From the NCBI GenBank assembly GCA_934394665.1, contig CAKRRS010000001.1:1-64000 (forward strand): a DNA stretch of 64,000 nt, in the 5' to 3' direction. Shown here in pieces: positions 52,980-60,939 of the stretch (position 1 is its first letter; each line of letters begins with the position of its first letter). The notes under the pieces are model-generated. The model saw only the letters and a list, made by a program, of their open reading frames with translations. It made no database searches and was not told the DNA's origin. This stretch comes from an uncultured Acetatifactor sp. (GTDB taxonomy: Bacteria > Bacillota > Clostridia > Lachnospirales > Lachnospiraceae). The position numbers were made by a program, and so were the translations under genes.

Positions 52980-54656
52980 GTGAAAAAGGGTAAGCGAGAA
53001 GACGTTTCCACGGGATTGCTGATGGCATTTGCAATCAGCTTCCTGGTTTTTATCTATGCACCGTTAGATTTATATTTTTCCAATAATGCAGAATTCTGGT
53101 TCGACGTATATTCCCTGTTTCCGACGATCCTGGGATTATTTCTGGTATGCTTTCTGATCCTTGCAGGCATAAATTTTTGCTGTGCGCATCTTGGCAAAAA
53201 GGGCTGCCATGCGATACTGGTGATGGAAATGATTCTGTATCTGTGTACTTATGTCCAGGGAAGCTTTTTGGTAAATCATTTGCCGCCGACAGACGGCTCC
53301 TATCAGAATTTTGCATATTATGCGGAGGGAAGAATCGGAACAGTAGTATTGTGGCTTCTGATGATTCCTGTGGTGACAACAGCGGCAATTTTGTTAAAGG
53401 AGCATCTGCTGTCAGCAATCCGGTTGATCGGTATCTGCATGTCACTGATGTTCTGCGTCACACTGTGCAGCGAAGCTTATATGAATCACGGACTGAAGGC
53501 CAAGACAGATTATGTGATCAGTTCAGACCATGCACTGGAGATGTCACAGGATACTAATTTTGTGATTTTGCTGTTGGATGCTGTGGATTCCAGAACGTTT
53601 GCGGAACTATTGGACAGCCATCCGGAATACCGCGATGTTTTTGCTGATTTTACCTATTATCAGAATATGATCAGCGGATATCCGTACACGAAGCATTGTG
53701 TGCCGCTTTTGTTATCCGGAGAGTGGTATGAGAATGAGAGACCGTTCAGTGAATACATCACGCAGGTATATCAGTCAGAACTTTTTCAGAGCCTGAAGGA
53801 ACATGGCTACCGGATGGATTTTTATGAAAATGATTCCTATGTACAGGATGATCTGCTGTTACAGTTTGATAATATCAAGGAAGTAAAACTTACTTCCGGG
53901 TTCTGTCTGAAGCTGATCAAACCGGAGCTCAAACTGATTGCACTGCGTTATGCACCGCATGATCTCAAACGATTTTTTATTGTAAAAAAGACAGAGTTTG
54001 ATGAACTGCGCAATGATACCGATGCGGATCATACCCATCCTTTCGGACAGAGAAACGATCAGTTCCTGCAGTTTGTAAAAGAAAATGATATGACGGTAAA
54101 TCAGCCGGAAAAGCAATTCAAATTTTTCCATGTGGACGGCGGACATGTTCCGTTCTGCTATGATGCCGATGCCAATATGATCGATTATGACAAAGGCTCC
54201 TATCGCCAGAACGTGGAAGCGTCAATGACGGTAGCCGGAAACTATCTTCAAAAATTAAAAGACAATGGTGTCTATGACAATACGGTGCTGTTAGTCATGG
54301 CGGATCATGGGTACAGCCTCACGGATGAATACGAGTCCTGGGGAAGGCAGTGTCCACTGGTATTGATCAAGGGAGTGGGAGAACATCATGATACGATGCA
54401 GCTTTCCGAGGCTCCGGTTGCCCAGGAGGATCTGGCGGATGCTTATCTGAAGCTGTTGGACGGTGCTGCAGGCAGCGATGTATTTCCCTGGAAGGAAGGC
54501 GACAGCAGAGACAGACGTTACCTGTACTATGAGTACGATGAAGACGAAAAATGCATGAAAGAGTATTTGCAGACAGGACATGCATGGGATCTTACAACGT
54601 TGCAGGCAACCGGAAATGAGTACGTCAAAAAAGAGAAGATGGGATTCTTTGAATAA
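52980..54656 (+). CDS. membrane-anchored sulfatase/alkaline-phosphatase-fold enzyme (paralog A)
   Basis: 558 aa. Four or five N-terminal membrane helices (about 10-165) anchor an extracytoplasmic domain with the sulfatase-type fold: NFVILLLDAVDSRTF (metal Asp200), GYPYTKHC with Thr237 in the nucleophile place, VDGGHVPF and MADHGYSL (metal His/Asp). A Thr nucleophile, rather than the Cys or Ser of true sulfatases, points to the LtaS/phosphoethanolamine-transferase-like group, which moves phospho-alcohols between lipid and polymer. The start GTG 52980 is supported by alignment with the following paralog and by AGGAGA upstream. Confidence 0.85.
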   Translation: MKKGKREDVSTGLLMAFAISFLVFIYAPLDLYFSNNAEFWFDVYSLFPTILGLFLVCFLILAGINFCCAHLGKKGCHAILVMEMILYLCTYVQGSFLVNHLPPTDGSYQNFAYYAEGRIGTVVLWLLMIPVVTTAAILLKEHLLSAIRLIGICMSLMFCVTLCSEAYMNHGLKAKTDYVISSDHALEMSQDTNFVILLLDAVDSRTFAELLDSHPEYRDVFADFTYYQNMISGYPYTKHCVPLLLSGEWYENERPFSEYITQVYQSELFQSLKEHGYRMDFYENDSYVQDDLLLQFDNIKEVKLTSGFCLKLIKPELKLIALRYAPHDLKRFFIVKKTEFDELRNDTDADHTHPFGQRNDQFLQFVKENDMTVNQPEKQFKFFHVDGGHVPFCYDADANMIDYDKGSYRQNVEASMTVAGNYLQKLKDNGVYDNTVLLVMADHGYSLTDEYESWGRQCPLVLIKGVGEHHDTMQLSEAPVAQEDLADAYLKLLDGAAGSDVFPWKEGDSRDRRYLYYEYDEDEKCMKEYLQTGHAWDLTTLQATGNEYVKKEKMGFFE

Positions 54657-54673
54657 AGTGTGGAGGAACTACC

Positions 54674-56326
54674 ATGAAAAAGAGGTTAGAGGCAGAACTT
54701 CTGCCCGGAATTTTAGTGTCCCTGGCATTTAGCTTTTTAGTTTTTTTATATGCACCGATCGATTTATATTGTGCCAATACCACAGAATTTTTATTTGAAA
54801 TCTGGGATCTGCTGCCGGTGGCACTGATGCTCTTTCTGCCGACGTTTGTGGTTATGAGTCTGCTTTATCTGGGACTTTACCACTGGAATATACACCTGTA
54901 TCACGCAGGACTGGCAGTGGGAATGATCCTGTTTCTGGCAACGTATATCCAGGGCAATTTTTTAGTGAACCATCTGCCACCGTTAGACGGCACTACGGTA
55001 AACTGGGCGGATTATGATAGCGGACGTCTCCCAAGTATTCTGGTGTGGGGAATTGTGACGGTTATCATCTGCGTGGTATGTTTTTTTGCAAAAAAGTTCT
55101 TTTACCATACGATCCTGCCGTTTGTCTGTGGCTGTATGACACTCATGCTTTTGGTGACGGCAGTCAGTGAGATGATCAGCAATGATGTATTTTCGGAAAG
55201 AAATCATTTTGTGGCTACGGCAAAAAATGAGTTTACTTTTTCTGAAAACAAAAATTTTGTGATTCTGTTGCTGGATGCACTTGATGCCAGAGACTTTTCC
55301 GAGCTGTTGGATACACATCCGGAATATCAGGAAATGTTTTCGGACTTCACTTATTATGAAAATACGATGAGCGGTTATCCATATACACAGTGTTCCGTTC
55401 CATATATCCTATCCGGAGAGTATTACGAGAATGCAGAGGATTTTGAAGACTATATGGTGAGAGTTTACCGGTCTTCTTTATTTGAAAAATTACAGGAACA
55501 GGGATACCGCATGGACTATTACGAAAAGGATCTTTATGTGGATGACCGTGACATGGAAGAGATGCCCTTTGAAAATGTTGCCAAGGAACATTTTCAGACC
55601 AGACTGAGTCTGCAGTTTATAAGGCAGGAACTGAAATTGATCGGTTTTCGTTATGCCCCCTATGATCTGAAGAAAAGCTTTTTCCTGAAAAAGTCGGGAT
55701 TTGATGAGCTGAGTGAACAGGTGCGGAACATTCCGGTGGAAAATTTTAATGAGACGGACAGCGTATTTTATGATCTGGTCAGGAATACGGAACCGGAAGT
55801 GGACGACACGACGGGATATTTTAAATTTATTCATTTAGAGGGAGCACATGTACCGTTTGTCTATGATAAGGATGTGAATATCATTTCGGAGTACCAGGGA
55901 AGCTATACACAAAATATAGAGGCATGCATGACGCTGACTAAGGCATATCTGGACAGCCTGAAAAACGCCGGAGTGTATGATAATACTGTGTTGATCATTA
56001 TGTCAGACCATGGCTATGAAAAGGGCAATGATTCCTGGGGAAGGCAATGCCCAATCCTGTTGATCAAGGGCAGGGACGAGCATCATGATACCATACAGAG
56101 ATCCAAGGCTCCTATCATACACGGAGATTTGCAACAGGCGTATGTAAGATTACTGGACGGAGCACAGAGCGAAGACGTCTTTGACTGGAAGGAAGGAGAT
56201 GTCAGAGAGCGAAGATATCTGTATTATGTGTATTTGAATGAGAATCACATGAAGGAATACATGCAGACCGGAGAAGCCTCCGATCTGGATACCCTGCTTC
56301 CTACAGGAAGGGAATACAATAGATAA
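54674..56326 (+). CDS. membrane-anchored sulfatase/alkaline-phosphatase-fold enzyme (paralog B)
   Basis: 550 aa, a tandem paralog of the preceding gene. Conserved landmarks are SFLVFLYAPIDLY, TYIQGNFLVNHLPP, NFVILLLDALDAR (Asp201), DFTYYENTMSGYPYTQC (Thr238), LEGAHVPFVYD and IIMSDHGYEKG. The helices and catalytic block are equally placed, and both lack the Cys of a sulfatase. Retention of two copies suggests different acceptors or a heteromer. It lies 17 bp after A, and the cytidylyltransferase fusion starts 31 bp after its stop. Confidence 0.85.
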   Translation: MKKRLEAELLPGILVSLAFSFLVFLYAPIDLYCANTTEFLFEIWDLLPVALMLFLPTFVVMSLLYLGLYHWNIHLYHAGLAVGMILFLATYIQGNFLVNHLPPLDGTTVNWADYDSGRLPSILVWGIVTVIICVVCFFAKKFFYHTILPFVCGCMTLMLLVTAVSEMISNDVFSERNHFVATAKNEFTFSENKNFVILLLDALDARDFSELLDTHPEYQEMFSDFTYYENTMSGYPYTQCSVPYILSGEYYENAEDFEDYMVRVYRSSLFEKLQEQGYRMDYYEKDLYVDDRDMEEMPFENVAKEHFQTRLSLQFIRQELKLIGFRYAPYDLKKSFFLKKSGFDELSEQVRNIPVENFNETDSVFYDLVRNTEPEVDDTTGYFKFIHLEGAHVPFVYDKDVNIISEYQGSYTQNIEACMTLTKAYLDSLKNAGVYDNTVLIIMSDHGYEKGNDSWGRQCPILLIKGRDEHHDTIQRSKAPIIHGDLQQAYVRLLDGAQSEDVFDWKEGDVRERRYLYYVYLNENHMKEYMQTGEASDLDTLLPTGREYNR

Positions 56327-56357
56327 CAGGAATGGAAAAAGAAAGGGAGAAGTGAGT

Positions 56358-58166
56358 ATGCAGGCAATTATTTTAGCAGCGGGAATGGGAAAACGATTAA
56401 AGGAGCTGACCAGTAACGCCACTAAATGTATGGTGGAAGTAAACGGCGTCACCATGATAGAAAGAACCCTGGGACATCTGGAAAAGCTGGGACTGAAACG
56501 AATTGTTTTTGTCGTAGGCTACGAAGGACAGAAATTAAAGGAATATGTGGAATCCCTGCATATCAGCACTCCATTAGAGTTTATTGACAATGAGGTATAT
56601 TACAAGACCAATAACATCTATTCACTGTATCTGGCCAAGGAAAAGCTGGTAGAAGACGATACCTTATTGTTAGAATCTGATCTGGTATATGAGGAAGCGG
56701 TGATCCGCAAACTGGTGGAGCATCCGTACCCGTCCCTGACACTGGTGGATAAATTCGAAAGCTGGATGGACGGCACCTGCGTTACTCTGGATGAAGATGA
56801 CAATATTACAGCCTTTTTAAGCAAAAGAGAATTTGATTTCAGCAAGACAGACGAATATTACAAGACCGTAAATCTGTACAAATTCAGTAAGGAGTTTTCC
56901 GAGAAACATTATGTGCCATTCCTGGAGGCTTATTGTAAAGCACTGGGAACCAATGAATATTATGAGCAGGTGTTGAAGGTTATTACCTTTCTGGATGATC
57001 CGCAGATCAAAGCGGTGAAGCTCGACGGCGAAAAATGGTATGAGATCGACGATGTACAGGATCTGGATATCGCAGAGACTCTGTTCGCCACGAAAGAAGA
57101 ACGTCTCAAGCGGATGCAGAGCCGTTATGGCGGATATTGGAGATATCCGAAATTGCTGGATTTCTGCTATCTGGTCAATCCGTATTTTCCCTGCCAGAAG
57201 CTGAAGGATGAAATGAAGAGTAACTTCGAAATTCTGTTGACAGAGTACCCGTCCGGTATGGCAGTCAACAGCCTGATCGCGGCAAAGGATTTCGGACTGC
57301 ACAAAGACCAGGTGGTCGTTGGTAACGGAGCCAGCGAACTGATCAAGGCACTGATGGAATATCTTCCCGGAAAAATGGGCGTTACACAGCCTACCTTCGA
57401 AGAATATCCGAACCGTAAGACAGCAGATGAACTTGTAATATTCCATCCGGACAATGACGATTACAGTTATACGGCACAGGATCTGATGGATTTCTTTACA
57501 GACAAGGAGATCAGTACCTTACTTCTGATCAATCCGGACAACCCTTCCGGCAACTACCTTCCCAAACAGGAAGTGCAGAGACTGGCAGACTGGGCAGAGA
57601 AAACGAATGTTCGCCTCATCGTGGATGAATCGTTTGCGGATTTTGCGGAAGAGGAGGATGCAAGCCTTTTAGAACAGGCAATCCTTACAAGCTATCCCCA
57701 TCTGATCGTAATGAAGAGCATTTCCAAGAGCTATGGCGTGCCCGGTATCCGTCTGGGAATCCTGGCAGGAGATGATAAGGAACTCATTGCAAAGTTAAAG
57801 AAAGAGGTTGCCATCTGGAACATCAATTCCTTCGGCGAATTTTACCTTCAGATTTATGAAAAGTATGCCAAGGATTATAAGGCGGCAATGACAAAATTCA
57901 AAAAGACAAGAAGGATTTTTACAGAAGCATTGTCAGGGGTGCCCGGACTGCGCGTGATTCCTTCCCAGGCAAATTACCTGCTGTGTGAACTGACCGACGG
58001 AACTTGCGCGACGACCCTGGCGGAGGATCTGTTAGAGGAAAATATTCTGATCAAAGATTTGTCAACGAAAAAAGGATTTGCCGGTAAAAATTACATCAGA
58101 CTTGCAATCCGGGATGAGAAGGATAATGAGAAACTGGTACAGGCACTGAATAAGTACCTGGGATAA
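56358..58166 (+). CDS. LicC-like cytidylyltransferase fused to CobD/HisC-like PLP enzyme
   Basis: 602 aa. Residues 1-~245 are a nucleotidyltransferase: AIILAAGMGKRLKELT, then NNIYSLYLAKEKL and LLLESDLVYE, as in phosphocholine/phosphoethanolamine cytidylyltransferases (LicC group). Residues ~265-602 are a class I/II fold PLP enzyme: VVGNGASELIKALM, INPDNPSGNYL, VDESFADF and SISKSYGVPGIRLG with Lys457, plus a C-terminal YIRLAIRD arginine. Its closest pattern is threonine/serine-phosphate decarboxylase (CobD) or histidinol-phosphate aminotransferase. A plausible joint reaction is amino acid phosphate to amino-alcohol phosphate to CDP-amino-alcohol. ATG 56358 is preferred over GTG 56352 because of AAGGGAGA spacing. 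Confidence 0.85.
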   Translation: MQAIILAAGMGKRLKELTSNATKCMVEVNGVTMIERTLGHLEKLGLKRIVFVVGYEGQKLKEYVESLHISTPLEFIDNEVYYKTNNIYSLYLAKEKLVEDDTLLLESDLVYEEAVIRKLVEHPYPSLTLVDKFESWMDGTCVTLDEDDNITAFLSKREFDFSKTDEYYKTVNLYKFSKEFSEKHYVPFLEAYCKALGTNEYYEQVLKVITFLDDPQIKAVKLDGEKWYEIDDVQDLDIAETLFATKEERLKRMQSRYGGYWRYPKLLDFCYLVNPYFPCQKLKDEMKSNFEILLTEYPSGMAVNSLIAAKDFGLHKDQVVVGNGASELIKALMEYLPGKMGVTQPTFEEYPNRKTADELVIFHPDNDDYSYTAQDLMDFFTDKEISTLLLINPDNPSGNYLPKQEVQRLADWAEKTNVRLIVDESFADFAEEEDASLLEQAILTSYPHLIVMKSISKSYGVPGIRLGILAGDDKELIAKLKKEVAIWNINSFGEFYLQIYEKYAKDYKAAMTKFKKTRRIFTEALSGVPGLRVIPSQANYLLCELTDGTCATTLAEDLLEENILIKDLSTKKGFAGKNYIRLAIRDEKDNEKLVQALNKYLG

Positions 58167-58198
58167 ATGTTCCAAAGAACCGGAAACAGGAGATAAGG

Positions 58199-58690
58199 CT
58201 ACGGGAAAAGCACTTTGCCGGTGATGGTATCGGCTGAGAGAATCCCAACTTCGTCAAACCGGCTGTCGATGCTTTCGGAACGATTATCGCCCAACAGAAA
58301 GTATTCATCTTCGCCGAGGACAATCGGCCTGGATGCATTTCCGGCCTCGGTGATCACCTGGTCGGATAGAAAAGAAGATTCCTGTAAACGGGAACCGTTG
58401 ATGTAAACCAAACCGTCCTGAATCTCTACTGTCTCTCCGGGCAGACCGATGACTCGTTTTAGAATCGTCCGGTTATCCAAAGCTTCCACCCGTACGGTGA
58501 CGACATCGAAACGGGAAATCTGTTCGGGAAGCCCGGATTTTTGAACCAACAGAAATTCTTTTGCATGATAAGTGGGTTCCATGGAACGGCCGGATACCTG
58601 ATAAAGCTGTACCCCATAACGACTGAGGAGGAACATCAGACAGCCGATGCACAGGATGGTCAGAAGATAATGAGAGATTTTGTCAGGCAT
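58199..58690 (-). CDS. lepB: signal peptidase I
   Basis: 163 aa. Membrane anchor near 8-25, then the Ser-Lys dyad: Ser36 in GRSMEPT and Lys78 in ILKRVIGLPGE. Box E is GDNRSESIDSRF. It cleaves signal peptides outside the membrane, in the small Gram-positive SipS style. ATG 58690 has AAAGGAG 8 nt upstream. It is convergent with the cytidylyltransferase fusion; only about 32 bp lies between and no clear terminator is visible. Confidence 0.93.
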   Translation of the reverse strand: MPDKISHYLLTILCIGCLMFLLSRYGVQLYQVSGRSMEPTYHAKEFLLVQKSGLPEQISRFDVVTVRVEALDNRTILKRVIGLPGETVEIQDGLVYINGSRLQESSFLSDQVITEAGNASRPIVLGEDEYFLLGDNRSESIDSRFDEVGILSADTITGKVLFP

Positions 58691-58802
58691 GGGGATGACT
58701 CCTTTCCGGTGAGAGTTACGATTTACAGATATCGTAGCACCGGGGAAGATATCCTGCAAGAAAAACAAGAGAATAGAGAAAAAGAAACCGAGGTAAAATA
58801 GG

Positions 58803-59423
58803 ATGAAAGTATTATTGTTAAACGGCAGCGGACACGTAAAAGGATGTACCTATACAGCGCTGGAAGAAGTGGCGGGAGCCCTGGAAAAGAACGGCATCGA
58901 GACAGAGATCATTCAGGTCGGCGTACAGCCCATTGCCGGCTGTATCGGCTGCAATGCCTGCAGTAAGACCGGGAAATGTTTTAGAGACGACGGTGTCAAT
59001 GAATTTGTGGAAAAAGCGAAGACGGCAGACGGTTTTGTCTTCGGTTCTCCGGTACATTACGCCTCTGCGTCCGGCATGATCACCTCTTTCCTGGATCGTG
59101 CTTTTTATGGTAGGGGAGCGATCTTCCAGGGAAAACCCGGTGCCTGTATCGTCAGCTGCAGACGTGGCGGTGCTTCCGCTGCTTTTGACCAGCTGAACAA
59201 ATATTTTACCATTAACTGTATGCCGGTCGTATCCAGTCAGTACTGGAACCAGGTACATGGTAATACCCCGGAAGAGGTAAAACAGGATCTGGAAGGCATG
59301 CAGACGATGCGGACGTTAGGTAACAATATGGCATGGCTGTTAAAATGCATCGAGGCAGGAAAAGCAGCCGGTGTGAATTTCCCGGAGAGAGAGCCTCTGC
59401 AGAGGACGAATTTTATCCGGTAA
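58803..59423 (+). CDS. NADPH-dependent FMN reductase/flavodoxin-like protein
   Basis: 206 aa. Flavodoxin-fold opening MKVLLLNGSGHVKGCTYTALEEV with the phosphate loop, VQPIAGCIGCNACSKTGKC (two Cys pairs), GFVFGSPVHYASASGMITSFLDR and SCRRGGAS. Members reduce flavins or quinones and often carry an iron-sulfur or redox Cys. The CIGCNACxxxxxC motif is typical of the clostridial subgroup. Role not specified. It begins 112 bp after lepB's start, divergent. Confidence 0.9.
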   Translation: MKVLLLNGSGHVKGCTYTALEEVAGALEKNGIETEIIQVGVQPIAGCIGCNACSKTGKCFRDDGVNEFVEKAKTADGFVFGSPVHYASASGMITSFLDRAFYGRGAIFQGKPGACIVSCRRGGASAAFDQLNKYFTINCMPVVSSQYWNQVHGNTPEEVKQDLEGMQTMRTLGNNMAWLLKCIEAGKAAGVNFPEREPLQRTNFIR

Positions 59424-59490
59424 GCCATCTGAGGCAGCCGGAGGATAAAAGGTACCCCAAATAGAATAGGAAGAGGAGTTATTACAGACT

Positions 59491-60030
59491 ATGGCAGAAT
59501 GGCAGGGACTGGGCAGATATCCTGAGGACGCGTTAAGCAGTGACTGCCCCACAGAAGGAGAACTTTTGGCATACGTGGATGGCAGCTATCAGGATGCCTT
59601 GAAAAAATATGGCTTCGGCTGCGTATTTATCCTGTCGGATGGCCGGATCTATACGGAATACGGCAACGGTAACAACCCGGACTCCCTGAAACAACGGAAT
59701 GTCTCCGGAGAGATGCTGGGAGCCATGTATGCGGTGCGTTTTGCCCTGAACAGCGGATTTCGTGCCATTGAGATCCGTTACGACTACGAAGGCATTGAAA
59801 AATGGGTTACCGGAGCATGGAAGAGTAAAAACGAACTGACACAGAAATATGCGCAGACCATGCGTGCCTGGGGCCAGAAGATTCAGATTCGTTTTACAAA
59901 AGTACCTGCACACGCTAAGATTAAATATAACGAACTGGCGGATCAGACCGCTAAGCTTGGAGTGGAGAACGGTACCGGAATTCCGAAGGTAAAAAGCCTC
60001 AGTGATTTTGAAACAGTGGATTCCATCTGA
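59491..60030 (+). CDS. ribonuclease H family protein
   Basis: 179 aa. RNase HI core with the catalytic acidic residues in order: YVDGSYQDA (Asp near 29), SGEMLGAMYAV (Glu), RYDYEGIEKW (Asp) and NELADQTAK (last Asp). Type I RNase H removes RNA from RNA-DNA hybrids. A short N-terminal extension (about 1-22) replaces the dsRNA-binding domain found in many Firmicutes. GAGGAG site before ATG 59491. A 17-bp tandem duplication covers its stop codon. Confidence 0.9.
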   Translation: MAEWQGLGRYPEDALSSDCPTEGELLAYVDGSYQDALKKYGFGCVFILSDGRIYTEYGNGNNPDSLKQRNVSGEMLGAMYAVRFALNSGFRAIEIRYDYEGIEKWVTGAWKSKNELTQKYAQTMRAWGQKIQIRFTKVPAHAKIKYNELADQTAKLGVENGTGIPKVKSLSDFETVDSI

Positions 60031-60057
60031 TATAGAGATACATCTGATATAGAGATA
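60024..60057. repeat. tandem 17-bp duplication
   Basis: CATCTGATATAGAGATA occurs twice, identical and adjacent (60024-60040, 60041-60057). The first copy contains the last codon and stop of the RNase H gene; the second is untranslated. Confidence 0.9.
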
Positions 60058-60083
60058 ACAGGTAAATCCGGAAGGAGAACTAC

Positions 60084-60788
60084 GTGGTACGATTAAATAA
60101 ATATCTGGCACAGTGCGGCGTATGTTCGAGACGTGATGCGGACAAACTGATCGAACAGGGCAAAGTACTCGTGAACGGTCAGATTGCCATGACGGGACAA
60201 CAGATCGAGGAGACCGATACCGTACAGGTCGGTAAGAAAATATTACAGGGAAAACGTGATTGCAAGGTATTAGCATTTTACAAGCCGGTAGGTGTGACCT
60301 GTACCGAGAGGGACCCACATGCGGAGAAAAAAATCATGGATATGATCCACTATCCGGAGCGACTGACCTATGCCGGACGCCTGGATAAAGATTCCGAGGG
60401 GTTAATCCTCTTAACCAACGACGGCGAACTGATCAATGCCATGATGCGCGGTGCCAACCGCCATGAAAAAGAGTACATTGTCAAAACAGAGAAAGAAATT
60501 ACCCCTGATTTTCTGGAAAAAATGAAAAAAGGGATTTATTTGAAAGAACTGGACATCACGACCAGAGAGTGTGAGATAGAACAGATCGGTAAATTTACTT
60601 TCCGTATCATCCTGACTCAGGGAGTCAACAGGCAGATCCGACGAATGTGCGAGGCTTGCGGCATGAAAGTGAAGGCACTGAAGCGAATCCGGGTCATGAA
60701 TATTCTGCTGGGAGATTTAAAACCCGGAAAATGGCGCGAGGTGACCGGTGAGGAACTGGAACAGCTGCGCAAAAGTGCAGGAATGTGA
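60084..60788 (+). CDS. 23S rRNA pseudouridine synthase (RluF/RluB family)
   Basis: 234 aa. N-terminal S4 RNA-binding domain (RLNKYLAQCGVCSRRDADKLI, about 1-60), then the RsuA-type catalytic core with YAGRLDKDSEGLILLTNDGE (catalytic Asp in RLDxxSEG) and GVNRQIRRMCEACGM. This order is the RluF/RluB style for a uridine of 23S rRNA. Start GTG 60084, with AAGGAGA upstream. It probably shares a transcript with the RNase H gene, 53 bp away. Confidence 0.92.
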   Translation: MVRLNKYLAQCGVCSRRDADKLIEQGKVLVNGQIAMTGQQIEETDTVQVGKKILQGKRDCKVLAFYKPVGVTCTERDPHAEKKIMDMIHYPERLTYAGRLDKDSEGLILLTNDGELINAMMRGANRHEKEYIVKTEKEITPDFLEKMKKGIYLKELDITTRECEIEQIGKFTFRIILTQGVNRQIRRMCEACGMKVKALKRIRVMNILLGDLKPGKWREVTGEELEQLRKSAGM

Positions 60789-60820
60789 GAATGTATTTAA
60801 ACGTATAAGCGATTATGACA

Positions 60821-60849
60821 TCGAAATGTCATAATAAATTTGCTATAAT
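60821..60849 (+). promoter_or_regulatory. ligA promoter with extended -10
   Basis: TCGAAA, 17 nt, TATAAT with an upstream TGC. A perfect 9-bp dyad (TTATGACAT-CGAA-ATGTCATAA) lies at 60814-60835 and overlaps the -35, a possible operator. Confidence 0.55.
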
Positions 60850-60939
60850 AAACTATTGTTTGTTCAGAGCCTTGTTTGCAATTCTTAGGGAGGCTGAACC
60901 GTGAATATCCTATGAAAGGTATTAAAAGGTAGGGAAAAT

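Noticed and set aside
58541..58801. 86-aa plus-strand frame upstream of the FMN reductase
   Set aside because: Most of it is antisense to lepB; no binding site or recognisable product.
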